Shown here piece after piece: positions 52,828 through 61,518 of a stretch of 64,000 bases of DNA. Each line of letters opens with the position of its first letter. Within the stretch, counting starts at the first letter, position 1. The stretch lies in NCBI GenBank assembly GCA_002376845.1, contig DFOS01000007.1, forward strand, positions 1 through 64,000, read 5' to 3'. The notes under the pieces were generated by a model that saw nothing but the letters and a program-made list of their open reading frames with translations, ran no database searches and was not told the DNA's origin. A program made the translations under genes and the position numbers. Origin of the DNA: Bdellovibrionaceae bacterium UBA3535. Lineage in GTDB: Bacteria > Bdellovibrionota > Bdellovibrionia > Bdellovibrionales > UBA840.

Positions 52828-52890
52828 TTCGTTTGTTATTAAAGGTTTCACACATGAAAACTTTACTCTGAATTATGAATTGCCAGAAAA

Positions 52891-54102
52891 TCAACGAATC
52901 TGATTCAAATCTAACTCATAATAACTTACTGGTTTAATTCTTAGTTTACCTACACGGCAATCTATATAAACTGGTCCATCCTCTCCATCATCCTTTGTAT
53001 CCATAAAAGTAAAAAACACGTCTTCTCCTTTAGGATCTTGTGCGTAGCAAAAATTTATAACTATCCTCGCTACATAATCAGAGTCCATTGAATATTCTAA
53101 ATGACGTCTCTCAAAAACCTCTTTGTATTTTTCAATATTATCACGAAAACCAATATTTCTATTGTCACTAACAATACTAAATGCATCATAAATACTTTCA
53201 TATATACTCAGGTCAAGAGCTTGCCAAATGCCCAAGTCCCGATTTTTTATGCTTATACGATTCAGCATTTGCCCTAATAATGGGTGAAGCCTTGAAATCC
53301 CTAATAGATTAGACCTGCCAGCATAACAATAATCAAAGTCTCCTTCTTTTGGCACGTCATTTTTACACAAAGCTTCCCAATTAAATTGCCCACCATTTAA
53401 AGTGAAGATTTCACGTAAAATGTATTTTTCATAATAGCGGGTTCTAAAACGCTCATTAAATACATAATAAAATACTATTGCATCAAAATTATTTTTTTCA
53501 TAAAGGTACTTATGCACAAGCCCATCAAACTCCAATGCCGCTTGTAATACATCCGCAGGCCTCTCTCTTACAAAGGCTTCATGTATCAAGGTTAAAGCTT
53601 GTGTTTCTAAATCAGATTTAAAAAACTCAGGTAAAAGGTACGTCCGGCTAAAGAGGTTTTGCCCTTTTCTTTTTCTGCGTTGCAATTCTTTATCACTTAA
53701 CTTTCTATCAGATATGGCCAGCAATATAATATCATCCACTTCATCTGGAGCTTTCGTTTTATAAATTTCCTTATAAGATTTTAATGCAGACTGATATTTT
53801 TTTTGATCCACCTCTAATACTGGTAGAAAAGTACCTTTTTGGGCAAGGGAGTAACTCAATAGCCTCCTCTTATCCTCTTCATGTAAAGGTAAGGCTCCAA
53901 TGATTTCTTCCACTTTTTTTGAAAGTTCCCAAGATATATCATACGTTGAAGCTCTAAACTCTGGATCAACTATGAGGCCAGCTTTTGCTAATGTAGTGCA
54001 TTTTTCTGCAAAACAAAACCCAGCATTGCCATTCCCCGCTTCTTTTGCTAATAACGGCGTAGTTACCAATAGTGCTAAAAATACACTTTTTATTTTTTTC
54101 AT
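52891..54102 (-). CDS. Secreted protein of unknown function, coupled to a TIGR02147-type regulator
   Basis: The 403-aa product has a signal peptide (KSVFLALLVTTPLLA) and then EAGNGNAGFCF, a Gly/Asn-rich, Cys-containing start resembling one I associate with many secreted Bdellovibrionota proteins. A helical middle contains TLIHEAFVRE (His174-Glu175); an HE pair without the second His, so zincin activity is not claimed. Six Cys in all: two near the N-terminus (about 30 and 35) and four in the C-terminal 160 residues (about 246, 259, 352 and 382). The ATG overlaps the regulator stop (ATGA), with AGGAGAGGGG as ribosome site. Codon use is AT-rich. Confidence 0.75.
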   Translation of the reverse strand: MKKIKSVFLALLVTTPLLAKEAGNGNAGFCFAEKCTTLAKAGLIVDPEFRASTYDISWELSKKVEEIIGALPLHEEDKRRLLSYSLAQKGTFLPVLEVDQKKYQSALKSYKEIYKTKAPDEVDDIILLAISDRKLSDKELQRRKRKGQNLFSRTYLLPEFFKSDLETQALTLIHEAFVRERPADVLQAALEFDGLVHKYLYEKNNFDAIVFYYVFNERFRTRYYEKYILREIFTLNGGQFNWEALCKNDVPKEGDFDYCYAGRSNLLGISRLHPLLGQMLNRISIKNRDLGIWQALDLSIYESIYDAFSIVSDNRNIGFRDNIEKYKEVFERRHLEYSMDSDYVARIVINFCYAQDPKGEDVFFTFMDTKDDGEDGPVYIDCRVGKLRIKPVSYYELDLNQIR

Positions 54103-54902
54103 TCCCCTCTCCTCGTTAATTCATGGAACTGCATACTCAAGCAATACACTGAGTTTTTGGTCTTTGATTTACTTGCTTCATATTCTAATTCACGTCTAAA
54201 TGACCTGAGTTTTTCTTTGATTTTTGGTAAGTCTGCCTTATCCATTGCAAATACATTGGCAGCGATTTCTCTATCACTTACCGATTGTTCTTGTAGCGCC
54301 ACCATGGCCTTTTTCATAATTTGCACATTGAACATTTTAAGCGAGGCGGAGGGCGTGTCGTTTGGAGTAGTTAAAAATTTAAACTGGTCAATGAGAGTTT
54401 CATTCTCTTCTTTCAATAATTCTAATTTTATTAATCTATCAATCGCAGATCTTGCCTCATTTGCACTGATACCCAACTTATTACTAATCCAATCAATATC
54501 ATATATAAAATCATCTAAGTATGTCAGTTCCAAGATAGCAAAGTGATACCAGTTAGAAATAACCTTAAAAAATTCAAGTTGAATAAGAGAAAACTTTTTT
54601 TCTGTATGCTTGTATTCTGAGATTCTTTTTTGGTAATTCGCACGCTCTTTTTGGCTTCTTGAATGCTGAGCTCCTACCGATAAACAAAACCAATCCCTAG
54701 TCTCTTTATCTAATTTCATCTTGCTTGCTATTTGCTCGGCTGCTTTCATGGAAAGCCCTTGTTTTTTTGCTAAAACTAGATTCAGACGTGGTGCTGAGAG
54801 ACCTAAATCTCTAGCAAAGGCACGCATAGAATAAGAGCCATTCACTAGCTTTCGCTGTTCAAATTCTTCTATTAATAGTTCGTGATAGCTTTCGTAATGC
54901 AT
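54099..54902 (-). CDS. TIGR02147-family (DUF4423) regulator-like protein
   Basis: The 267-aa cytoplasmic protein has an N-terminal helix-turn-helix-like part (SMRAFARDLGLSAPRLNLVL, about 24-43). A long charged helix follows, then the family-typical WYHFAILELTYL (about 117-128) and a second helical domain with WISNKLGISANEARSAIDRL (about 137-156). The family is expanded in Bdellovibrio and Fibrobacter, and is presumed to regulate a neighbour. Its stop overlaps the start of the secreted-protein gene, so the two are made together. Confidence 0.82.
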   Translation of the reverse strand: MHYESYHELLIEEFEQRKLVNGSYSMRAFARDLGLSAPRLNLVLAKKQGLSMKAAEQIASKMKLDKETRDWFCLSVGAQHSRSQKERANYQKRISEYKHTEKKFSLIQLEFFKVISNWYHFAILELTYLDDFIYDIDWISNKLGISANEARSAIDRLIKLELLKEENETLIDQFKFLTTPNDTPSASLKMFNVQIMKKAMVALQEQSVSDREIAANVFAMDKADLPKIKEKLRSFRRELEYEASKSKTKNSVYCLSMQFHELTRRGE

Positions 54903-55224
54903 AGATGGGTTTTAACAATAAAAAGGCAAAATACAATCTTTCACATAACAAAGTGTTTAGTGAGTGGGTTAATATGTATTTATTTACCATATTATTTGTT
55001 CGTTAAAACCCTATCGTTTAAGCTGACTAAATATCTAATTCTACATTATATCGAAAAAAACGGCATTTCAGGGCTCTCGCGAAAGCTCGTCTTGATGATC
55101 TTGCTGGTCGCCCCCCATATGCTCAAATTGAGCGAGCTAGGGGCTGTCCTTCCAGAGCCACAAAATCCACATTTTAGAGCCCAATAGAACCGAAATTTTC
55201 CACAACGAAACGAAGCGGTTTAAA
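54903..55224. other. Intergenic region containing repeat copy 1
   Basis: No convincing gene; weak frames exist on both strands. It holds the 65-bp repeat at 55048-55112 and the promoter region of the regulator (leftward). Confidence 0.4.
55048..55112 (+). repeat. Dispersed repeat, copy 1
   Basis: Aligns without gaps to 55627-55691 with 50 of 65 positions identical (counted by hand). The ends ATCxAAAAAAA and TGGTCGCC are best conserved. It lies between genes and contains an imperfect palindrome around TCTCGCGA. Confidence 0.6.
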
Positions 55225-55530
55225 CTAGTTAATTACTTTTGCTTTAGCATAGCCAAAACACTGTCCTTTTGCATCCTGATAATCACCCCAGAAAATAATC
55301 CCACAAATTTTACCTGTGTTTGTTTCACATTCTTCTTTTGCTTTAGTTTGAGCTTCAAAAATATTTTTTAAATAACCCTCTCTAATTAAGTGATTTTCAT
55401 TAGTTTTTGTGTAGTCACAGCTGTACATATAACCACCGCGTGATATTGCCTCATATACTTTAACACCTTGTCCATATGCTGTACTGGACATGCCTAATAA
55501 TAACCCTAACCAAGTAAATAAATATTTCAT
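55225..55530 (-). CDS. Small secreted Cys-containing hypothetical protein
   Basis: 101 aa from ATG 55530, fixed by GGGAGGAGG upstream. Signal peptide MKYLFTWLGLLLGMSSTAYG. The mature 80 residues hold four Cys (MYSCDYT, KEECET, KICGII, QCFGYA), enough for two disulphides, and a helix KNIFEAQTKAKEECE. It loosely recalls periplasmic Cys-rich repeat modules, but no family is claimed. An ATG at 55545 would precede the ribosome site. Confidence 0.68.
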   Translation of the reverse strand: MKYLFTWLGLLLGMSSTAYGQGVKVYEAISRGGYMYSCDYTKTNENHLIREGYLKNIFEAQTKAKEECETNTGKICGIIFWGDYQDAKGQCFGYAKAKVIN

Positions 55531-55626
55531 AATTCCTCCTCCCAAGAGGTAGAAATCTATACTTCAATATTAATCATGTCACTAATCAAATCCTTTTAAG
55601 GTGCCCTAAATAGCCGAAACCACGTT

Positions 55627-55691
55627 AAATCAAAAAAAATGGCCCTTCAAGCCTCTCGCTAGAGCTCGCTTTAATGATCCGGTTGGTCGCC
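55627..55691 (+). repeat. Dispersed repeat, copy 2
   Basis: Same orientation as copy 1, 579 bp away, 77% identical over 65 bp. Similarity fades at TCGCC. Between the two small secreted-protein genes. Confidence 0.6.
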
Positions 55692-55803
55692 AAACCCTAG
55701 GTGCTCGGATTGCATCGAAAGGCTGGGGTTTCGATTTTTGGCAAAATTTTGCTGATTTTATGACTCAAGAGAGGCAAAAAGTTTTGCCTCAGAACCAAGT
55801 GGT

Positions 55804-56238
55804 TTATTTCAGACAGTTTAACGCAATATTTCCTGCGCTATCTTCCCCTTCCTCATTGTCAAATAAGATAAGTGCCAATTCAGTAACCTTTGAAGACACT
55901 TCAAGTGATGCCAACTCTGCTCTTTTGGTTCTTTGTGCCCAGTAATCAGCACCCAGGCTTGCAGGCAATCTGTTTGCTCTAGCTTTAAATTTTAACAGTT
56001 GAAAGTGCCCCTCAGCTTCTACATCACTAGTATATATTTTGTTAGTTAAGTATAAAACATTACTGGGATTACTTTTACGAAATACTACAGCGTCATATTG
56101 CCCTTCTGCTTTCGAATAAAAATATTCTGTACCTTGAATAAAATCAAAACAGCTCATTGTCTCAATATCACGAATATCTTTTGCATTTGCTAAACTTACA
56201 TTTGATAAAATCACAAGAAATAATAAAATCTTCTTCAT
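55804..56238 (-). CDS. Small secreted hypothetical protein
   Basis: The 144-aa product has a signal peptide (MKKILLFLVILSNVSLANA) and two Cys (TMSCFDF near the mature N-terminus, LNCLK at the end). These may join the ends of the mature domain. GGGGGAGG lies upstream with longer than usual spacing. No family recognised. Third small secreted protein of the AT-rich stretch. Confidence 0.66.
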   Translation of the reverse strand: MKKILLFLVILSNVSLANAKDIRDIETMSCFDFIQGTEYFYSKAEGQYDAVVFRKSNPSNVLYLTNKIYTSDVEAEGHFQLLKFKARANRLPASLGADYWAQRTKRAELASLEVSSKVTELALILFDNEEGEDSAGNIALNCLK

Positions 56239-56541
56239 AACAAAATCCTCCCCCTATTTTTTAGGTACACCTTTTAGACATTTTATATGAGTAAAAAACA
56301 AGTCTTAAATTGTTAGGTATTTTCTATAAGGATGAAGGCTAGAAAATTTTATTAAAGAGTAATGGATTTTCGTACTAAGAATCATCTAAACGCGCATTAA
56401 AAGCTTCTAAATCGAATGTTTTAAATAACGCGCCTTTACGGGCAAGCTAGCTCTATTGAACTCCGGTGTCATACTGTCCGATTTGGTCTAACAAAGGTTT
56501 CTTAGTGTAATGTCACATCAAGTCTACTACATATAATGTCT
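56239..56541. other. Intergenic region, nothing recognised
   Basis: About 300 AT-rich bases between a secreted-protein gene and the end of divIVA. No gene, clear terminator or repeat was seen. Confidence 0.4.
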
Positions 56542-57087
56542 TTATGTCGATAGCGGCGAAACACTGGTAGAGCGTGTTTCAGTTTCTTGCGATGAATTTC
56601 CATCCACAAAATTCTGATTGCTAAATTTCATCTCTGGAAAAGAATTCTTGTTGGAATCTAGCATGCTTAGGTGAGATTGCACCAATGCTCGCAAGTTGCT
56701 TTCAAATTGTATCTTGGAGCGTTTTATATCGGTGATTTCTTGATACACGCGCTTCAATGAATCTCTTGCGTCACGAACGATCATGTCTGCTTTTTGATTC
56801 GCATCACTAAGAATGATCTTTGCTTCGCGCTCAGAGTCCTCTCTAACTTTTTCTGACATTTTTTGTGCAGTCGCAATGGTTTCACGAAGTACTTTGTCAC
56901 GCTCTTTGTAGTCCATCAAATCCATTTCTTTTTCGCGGTTTTCTTCGCGCAATTTATTGCGCTCGCGGATAACCTCTTCCAGTTCATTTGCTACCATTTT
57001 CAAAAACTCGTTCACTTCATCTGCATCGTAACCAAAGGCTTTTCTTTTAAAACTCTTATGCGATACGTCTATGGGAGCTAACTTCAT
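56542..57087 (-). CDS. divIVA: DivIVA-like coiled-coil protein
   Basis: 181 aa from ATG 57087 (AGGAGG 7-8 bases upstream; a TTG two codons earlier is too close to it). The N-terminus PIDVSHKSFKRKAFGYDADEV with DEVNEFL (about 18-30) is the DivIVA membrane-binding domain. A long coiled coil (about 30-150) follows, then a Ser/Thr-rich end. DivIVA marks curved membrane at poles and division sites; Bdellovibrio is a known Gram-negative with it. Located after maf and proC, in line with the yggS-proC-divIVA neighbourhoods of other phyla. Confidence 0.9.
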   Translation of the reverse strand: MKLAPIDVSHKSFKRKAFGYDADEVNEFLKMVANELEEVIRERNKLREENREKEMDLMDYKERDKVLRETIATAQKMSEKVREDSEREAKIILSDANQKADMIVRDARDSLKRVYQEITDIKRSKIQFESNLRALVQSHLSMLDSNKNSFPEMKFSNQNFVDGNSSQETETRSTSVSPLST

Positions 57088-57207
57088 ATTCAATCCTCCT
57101 GACTGCTATAATGGCAATCCACTTGCCTAAAATGATTCTAGCGAAGGCTAGACTTAGTGTTAAATGGCTTTTATACGAAAGTTTTAATCCTGGCCCTAGG
57201 TCCGGAC

Positions 57208-58083
57208 CTATTTTTTATCGATCTGTTGTAGGTTCATCTCAAAATCCTGCTCCATATCTTTAGCTCGATTGAAAGACTTCTCAAAGGCTGCAGTTAACAA
57301 ATCTTCAAACTCAACAGACCTTAGATGTTGAATCCCAACTGAGGTAACGCCTTTTTTTGACATCACCTGATTTTGCAAATCATGCAGGTTCAGTTCCGCC
57401 GCTTGCTGCGCCATTTTTGCAGACCCTAAAAAGGTTTGTATACAAAGTTTGCGAGCAATATTTTGTGGAATATCATAAGACTCCAACCAAGACTCCCAGA
57501 TCTGCATAAATTCGTAGATAAAAGCAGGGCCACTGGCACAGGCAACCATAATGGAGTTTAACTCTTCCCCCTCTTCTACCTGTATCGCCAAACCAAGTGG
57601 ATTAAGAAGGTCCTCACTCAGTTGTATCAAGGTTTCATTTTGCTCCATCGTGGTATAAGCGGTAACCGAGGCTTGTACCTTCATTGCCGTAGAAGGCATC
57701 CAGCGAATTAAATTTTTTGTTGTGGGAATTAATTTGCTCAAAGCCTCGATGCTTACACCTGCGGCCAAGCTAATGATGATATGTTCTTTATGAATCAAGT
57801 GACGAATCGGCTCAATTGCCGAGACAAGATCCTGGGGCTTGACGCCCAAGACAATAATGCCTGCTTTTTCTAGTAATTCCTCATTGCTCGTGATGGCTTG
57901 AACGCCATGAATTTCACTGGCAATTTTTTGCCTTTTCTCGGCATTGCGATTGGTCAAGATGATGTTTTCTGCCGGAACTACGGAGGCTCTAGTTAAGCCT
58001 TGAATGATGCTTTTGGAAAGGTTTCCAGCTCCAAGAAAACCTATTTTTTTTGCCGCAATTAAAGATTGTATCCATTTTTGCAT
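57208..58083 (-). CDS. proC: Pyrroline-5-carboxylate reductase
   Basis: The 291-aa NAD(P)H enzyme makes proline. It has the dinucleotide fold IGFLGAGNLSKSIIQGL (about 14-30), VLGVKPQDL (about 73-81), LIRWMPSTAMKV (about 119-130; family RxMPNxP, here PSTA in place of PNTP) and the C-terminal VTSVGIQHL (about 250-258; family T-x-x-G-T, here SVGI). These substitutions hint at a diverged member. AGAGAATA precedes ATG. It follows maf by 1 bp. Confidence 0.88.
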   Translation of the reverse strand: MQKWIQSLIAAKKIGFLGAGNLSKSIIQGLTRASVVPAENIILTNRNAEKRQKIASEIHGVQAITSNEELLEKAGIIVLGVKPQDLVSAIEPIRHLIHKEHIIISLAAGVSIEALSKLIPTTKNLIRWMPSTAMKVQASVTAYTTMEQNETLIQLSEDLLNPLGLAIQVEEGEELNSIMVACASGPAFIYEFMQIWESWLESYDIPQNIARKLCIQTFLGSAKMAQQAAELNLHDLQNQVMSKKGVTSVGIQHLRSVEFEDLLTAAFEKSFNRAKDMEQDFEMNLQQIDKK

Positions 58084-58084
58084 A

Positions 58085-58681
58085 TTATTCTCTTTTCAGT
58101 TTCCAGTTTTTTCTATTCAGAGCCTGTTCCACTTCCAATAAAGGTAAACCCACAACATTGTCATAGGATCCCTCAAAATGGTCAACGAAGTCTCCCCCTC
58201 TCCCTTGTATACCATAAGCTCCGGCCTTATCATAAGGCTCTTCACTCTTTACATAGTCTTGGATGCTTTGTTCGGAGAGAACTTTAAAAAAAACGTTAGT
58301 GCTGATAATTTCACTAATTATTTCACTTGTTTCCATATTCCATAGGCAAAAGGCTGTTTTTACCTCATGCTGCCTTCCAGAAAGTGCTCGAAGCATTTTT
58401 TCTGCCTGCTGCTGGCCTTTGGGCTTGCCCAAAACATGCCCTTCATGCAGCACAATGGTATCTGCTGCTAGTACTATAGAGTCAGTAGATATTTGCTCGC
58501 CAAAGGTCTGGATCACGGCTTCTGCCTTACGTCTAGATAATGCTATTAATTCATCCTCCAAGCTCATATTTTCACTAATGTTTTCCGATATTTCTACTGA
58601 GAAAGTTTGAAAAGCATAACCTGCTTTTTGAAGGATATGGCGTCGTCGTGGAGATGAGGATGCTAATACAAGTTTGTACAT
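58085..58681 (-). CDS. maf: Maf-family nucleotide pyrophosphatase
   Basis: The 198-aa product has LASSSPRRRHIL (about 5-16), the conserved ADTIV (about 73-77), GKPKGQQQAEKMLRALSGRQHEV (key GKP...LSG..H) and EPYDKAGAYGIQG (about 147-159). Maf proteins hydrolyse dTTP/UTP or modified nucleotides and can halt division. First of the maf-proC-divIVA run. Its ATG lies only 12 bp from the start of the divergent T2SF gene. Confidence 0.93.
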   Translation of the reverse strand: MYKLVLASSSPRRRHILQKAGYAFQTFSVEISENISENMSLEDELIALSRRKAEAVIQTFGEQISTDSIVLAADTIVLHEGHVLGKPKGQQQAEKMLRALSGRQHEVKTAFCLWNMETSEIISEIISTNVFFKVLSEQSIQDYVKSEEPYDKAGAYGIQGRGGDFVDHFEGSYDNVVGLPLLEVEQALNRKNWKLKRE

Positions 58682-58693
58682 AGGTTGTTAATT

Positions 58694-59593
58694 ATGGGTA
58701 TAGCGGAAATATTACTGATTGCAAGTCTACTTCTTCTGGGAGTTGCGGTGTACCTTTTTGTTTCTTTCTTCCTGGGTGAGGAAGACCAACAAGCGGCACT
58801 GAGCTGGGCTAGCGGCGAAGAGCCGGAAAAATCAAAATCTTCGTTTATTGAATTTTCCCGTCCACTTGCACACCGTTTTGCCCTCAATCTAGCAAAGCGC
58901 TGGAAACTGCAAACTTACCGCAAGCGAATTCACGCGCTGATTAAAGTGGCGGGTCTATCTCGAGAACTAAACGTAGATGAGTTTATCGCGATCCAAATGC
59001 TATGGGGAATATTATTTCCGATTTTCTTTTCACTCGTAAACTTCTCCCTACAACTTGGCTTCTCGCCTTTGGTGATTGTTTTCATGGGAGTACTGGGAGT
59101 CTATTTACCCGTACAGTATTGCCGCTCCGAAAGAAACCAAAGAAAAGAGGCCGTACTCTTAGATTTACCATTTTTTATTGACCTGCTAGCGCTAGCAACA
59201 AAGGCTGGTATGGATTTTGTTGGTGCCATACAAAAACTAGTAGAAAAGGCGGAAGACTCTGTACTTGCAAATGAATTTGCCATCGTTTTGCAAGACACCA
59301 AACTAGGACGATCAAGAAAAGAAGCTCTTCGCGATATGGCAGAAAGATTGGATATGAGTGAAATCACCAGCTTTGTAGCCGTCCTGCTAGACGCCGATGC
59401 TACGGGAACCAGTATCGCGTCTGTATTGCAACAGCAGTCAGAACAAATGCGAATGGAAAGATTTGCCCGAGCAGAAAAAGCTGGAGCACGAGCATCACAG
59501 CTCATGCTACTACCAATGATGATTTTTATTTTACCCGCAGTTTTTATCATGGTCTTTGGGCCGATCATTTTACAGTTTATGGGGCAGGGCTAA
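58694..59593 (+). CDS. T2SS F-domain protein, TadC-like
   Basis: 299 aa from ATG 58694 (a TTG at 58685 is possible). One N-terminal membrane helix (about 4-25), a cytoplasmic part, two helices (about 97-140) and then the T2SF domain with LLALATKAGMDFVGAIQKL (about 167-185), ALRDMAERLDMSEI (about 216-229), and a final helix pair. This is the single-domain TadC kind, an inner-membrane platform for Flp/Tad pilus assembly. The partner TadA/B would be expected outside the window. Overlaps the DUF192 gene by one base (TAATG). Confidence 0.85.
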   Translation: MGIAEILLIASLLLLGVAVYLFVSFFLGEEDQQAALSWASGEEPEKSKSSFIEFSRPLAHRFALNLAKRWKLQTYRKRIHALIKVAGLSRELNVDEFIAIQMLWGILFPIFFSLVNFSLQLGFSPLVIVFMGVLGVYLPVQYCRSERNQRKEAVLLDLPFFIDLLALATKAGMDFVGAIQKLVEKAEDSVLANEFAIVLQDTKLGRSRKEALRDMAERLDMSEITSFVAVLLDADATGTSIASVLQQQSEQMRMERFARAEKAGARASQLMLLPMMIFILPAVFIMVFGPIILQFMGQG

Positions 59594-59934
59594 TGAAATT
59601 AATGATTCAAGATAAAAACATTGAATTGGCAAATAAGGTTAGCGTTGCGGACAGCCTGGTAAAACGCTGTATGGGCTTGATGGGAAAAAAGGAGTTGGAT
59701 CAACAGGAATGCCTTTGGATAAAATCATGTAACCAGATCCACACACACTTTATGCGTTTTGCGATTGATGCGGTTTTTGTAAATAAAGATATGCAAGTTT
59801 TAAAAGTAAAAACAGATATTAAACCTTGGCGTTTTACACTCCCCGTATTGGGAGCAGATTCTGTATTTGAATTTAACGCGCAAAAAATTGGTATGAAGGT
59901 TCAAGAGGGGGACTATTTGTATGTGGGCACTTAG
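59593..59934 (+). CDS. DUF192 protein
   Basis: The 113-aa product has KRCMGLMGKKEL (about 28-39), SCNQIHTHFMRFAIDAVFVNKD (key IHTHFMRFAID, about 54-64) and VLGADSVFEFNA near the end, the DUF192 pattern. Here no signal peptide is present, whereas many members are exported. Function unknown. Wedged between TadC-like and FHA genes, overlapping both (1 and 14 bp), so it is co-translated with them. Confidence 0.85.
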   Translation: MKLMIQDKNIELANKVSVADSLVKRCMGLMGKKELDQQECLWIKSCNQIHTHFMRFAIDAVFVNKDMQVLKVKTDIKPWRFTLPVLGADSVFEFNAQKIGMKVQEGDYLYVGT

Positions 59935-61492
59935 AATATTAAATGGTCCACAATCCGGTGAAAACTATCCTTTGAAAGAGGGAGAGAATTTTATTGGCCG
60001 AAACCCCAACCTAGATATTAGTTTGAGTCAAAAAGGTGTATCCAAAAGACATTGCAAAATCAAAGTTGAAGGCAACGTCATCACCCTAATTGATTTAGGC
60101 TCTAGCAACGGCACTTTTGTGAATGGAAAAATGATCAAAGAACATGTATTACAGCCTGGTGACAAAATTGCATTTCATAATGTCATTGCAGATGTGAACC
60201 AAAATGTAATTGCATTTCCCAATTTACCCGCCAAGCCCCAAGGCGAACAAGCCCCCTCCATCTTTGAAAATCAAAATCATGAGGATGGATCGGCTGAAGC
60301 GAAGGTGGAAAGGCCTAAAAGTCTAAAGGAGACCGTAGAACTCTATATTGAAAATGTTGTTATGCCGTTGGTATATAAGTTGATCGAAAATTATGAGCTT
60401 AGGTGGGTTATCGGGGGCTTTGTCTTAGCATTCATCGTGATGGTAAGCAGTTTATCTACCATCCCCATGATTCAGATTACCAAATCTAGTATAGAAAAAG
60501 AAAGTCAGCGCCGCGCACTAACAATTGCCCGCTATATAGTAGATAAGAATAAGGCCTTAATTCAGCAAAACCTCACCTCTTCTTTAACCGTTCGAGTAGC
60601 CAATAAAGAGGAAGGCGTAAAATTGGCAGCCATTATTGATGCAGACACTGGTAGAATACTCGCACCTGCGGCAAAAGCTGGCTCCTATGAAAACCGACCT
60701 TTTCTAAATATGGCAAGAGAGGTGGAGCGCTACAAAGATTATGAATATGTAGAAACCATGATTGATGGCACCATTGGTGCTAGTGTTCCTATACGCATGT
60801 ATGACCCCTCCAAACAAACTACGATTATCAAAGCTTACGCCATAGTGTTATATGACTCCTCCGCCATTAGTGTGGATGACGGACAAAGTATCAGTCTATT
60901 CATGCAAACATTAATTATTGCTTGTCTACTCGGTTTTATACTCTACTTTTTTCTATACCGTCTTGTAGAAAAGCCCATCGCTAAATTGAATCATGACATC
61001 AACGATGCAATGAAAGATGGCAAGCAGGTTCAAACACCTTATCAATTTCCCCCTCTACAAGACTTATTGACGAATATAAACTCTCTAGTCTCTCGCGCAA
61101 ATGAATCTGGTACAGAAGGGCCTAATTTTGATTTAGTTGAAAATAATGACAAGTCTTTCGAAGCACAAAATATTGTTCGCTTGTTCTCCAATGCAGCGAT
61201 ATCTGTGAGAGAGGATAAAACCATCATTGATTGTAATATGGAATTTGAAAACTTAACTGGGGTTATTTCTGGTAATATTCAAAATCAGGCCCTAGACACC
61301 CTAAACGATCAAGCTTTGATTTTGAGCATAGAGGATTTGATCGATCGTTGCAAAGAGCAGCCTTCCTTAATTGCTTCGAATCAAATTGAATTTAGCGGCA
61401 TTCAAATGGAAATCGATGCACAGGCCGTTATGGGTGCTAAAAATATTGAGTATTATGTACTTACTATCAAGCAGCAAGGAGGTGTCTTATAG
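59921..61492 (+). CDS. FHA-domain membrane sensor with PAS-like C-terminus
   Basis: The 523-aa product has an FHA domain at about 5-85 (FIGRNPNLDISL, VSKRHCKI, LGSSNGTFVNG: the phosphothreonine-binding Arg, Ser-Arg-x-His-like and Asn-Gly residues are present). Then a membrane helix (about 163-184), an extracytoplasmic domain of about 140 residues, a second helix (about 329-349), a HAMP-like joint, and a PAS-like domain (about 415-520). No kinase, cyclase or methyl-accepting output is present. It may relay an outside signal to partners through FHA or PAS contacts. Confidence 0.82.
   Translation: MWALRILNGPQSGENYPLKEGENFIGRNPNLDISLSQKGVSKRHCKIKVEGNVITLIDLGSSNGTFVNGKMIKEHVLQPGDKIAFHNVIADVNQNVIAFPNLPAKPQGEQAPSIFENQNHEDGSAEAKVERPKSLKETVELYIENVVMPLVYKLIENYELRWVIGGFVLAFIVMVSSLSTIPMIQITKSSIEKESQRRALTIARYIVDKNKALIQQNLTSSLTVRVANKEEGVKLAAIIDADTGRILAPAAKAGSYENRPFLNMAREVERYKDYEYVETMIDGTIGASVPIRMYDPSKQTTIIKAYAIVLYDSSAISVDDGQSISLFMQTLIIACLLGFILYFFLYRLVEKPIAKLNHDINDAMKDGKQVQTPYQFPPLQDLLTNINSLVSRANESGTEGPNFDLVENNDKSFEAQNIVRLFSNAAISVREDKTIIDCNMEFENLTGVISGNIQNQALDTLNDQALILSIEDLIDRCKEQPSLIASNQIEFSGIQMEIDAQAVMGAKNIEYYVLTIKQQGGVL
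61477..61482 (+). promoter_or_regulatory. Ribosome binding site before a possible AUA start
   Basis: AGGAGG, then TGTCTT, then ATA at 61489 in the frame of the next gene. The ATA overlaps the TAG stop of the previous gene (ATAG), in the way ATGA overlaps do elsewhere in this window. Confidence 0.6.
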
Positions 61493-61518
61493 GCAATGCA
61501 GCTTTAAACACCTCTGGT

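Noticed and set aside
52891..54102. Zinc metalloprotease call for the 403-aa secreted protein
   Set aside because: It has HEAFV, not HExxH, and no clear third ligand; the motif is insufficient.
54882..55187. 101-codon plus-strand frame over repeat copy 1
   Set aside because: Covers the repeat and the start of the regulator antisense; no ribosome site; probably spurious.
55055..55190. Idea that the repeat region is a degraded tRNA or attachment site
   Set aside because: No T-loop GTTCGAATC-type motif, no acceptor stem and no integrase nearby.
59101..59568. A 155-codon frame opposite the T2SF gene
   Set aside because: Ser-rich shadow without start signals, fully inside a recognised gene.
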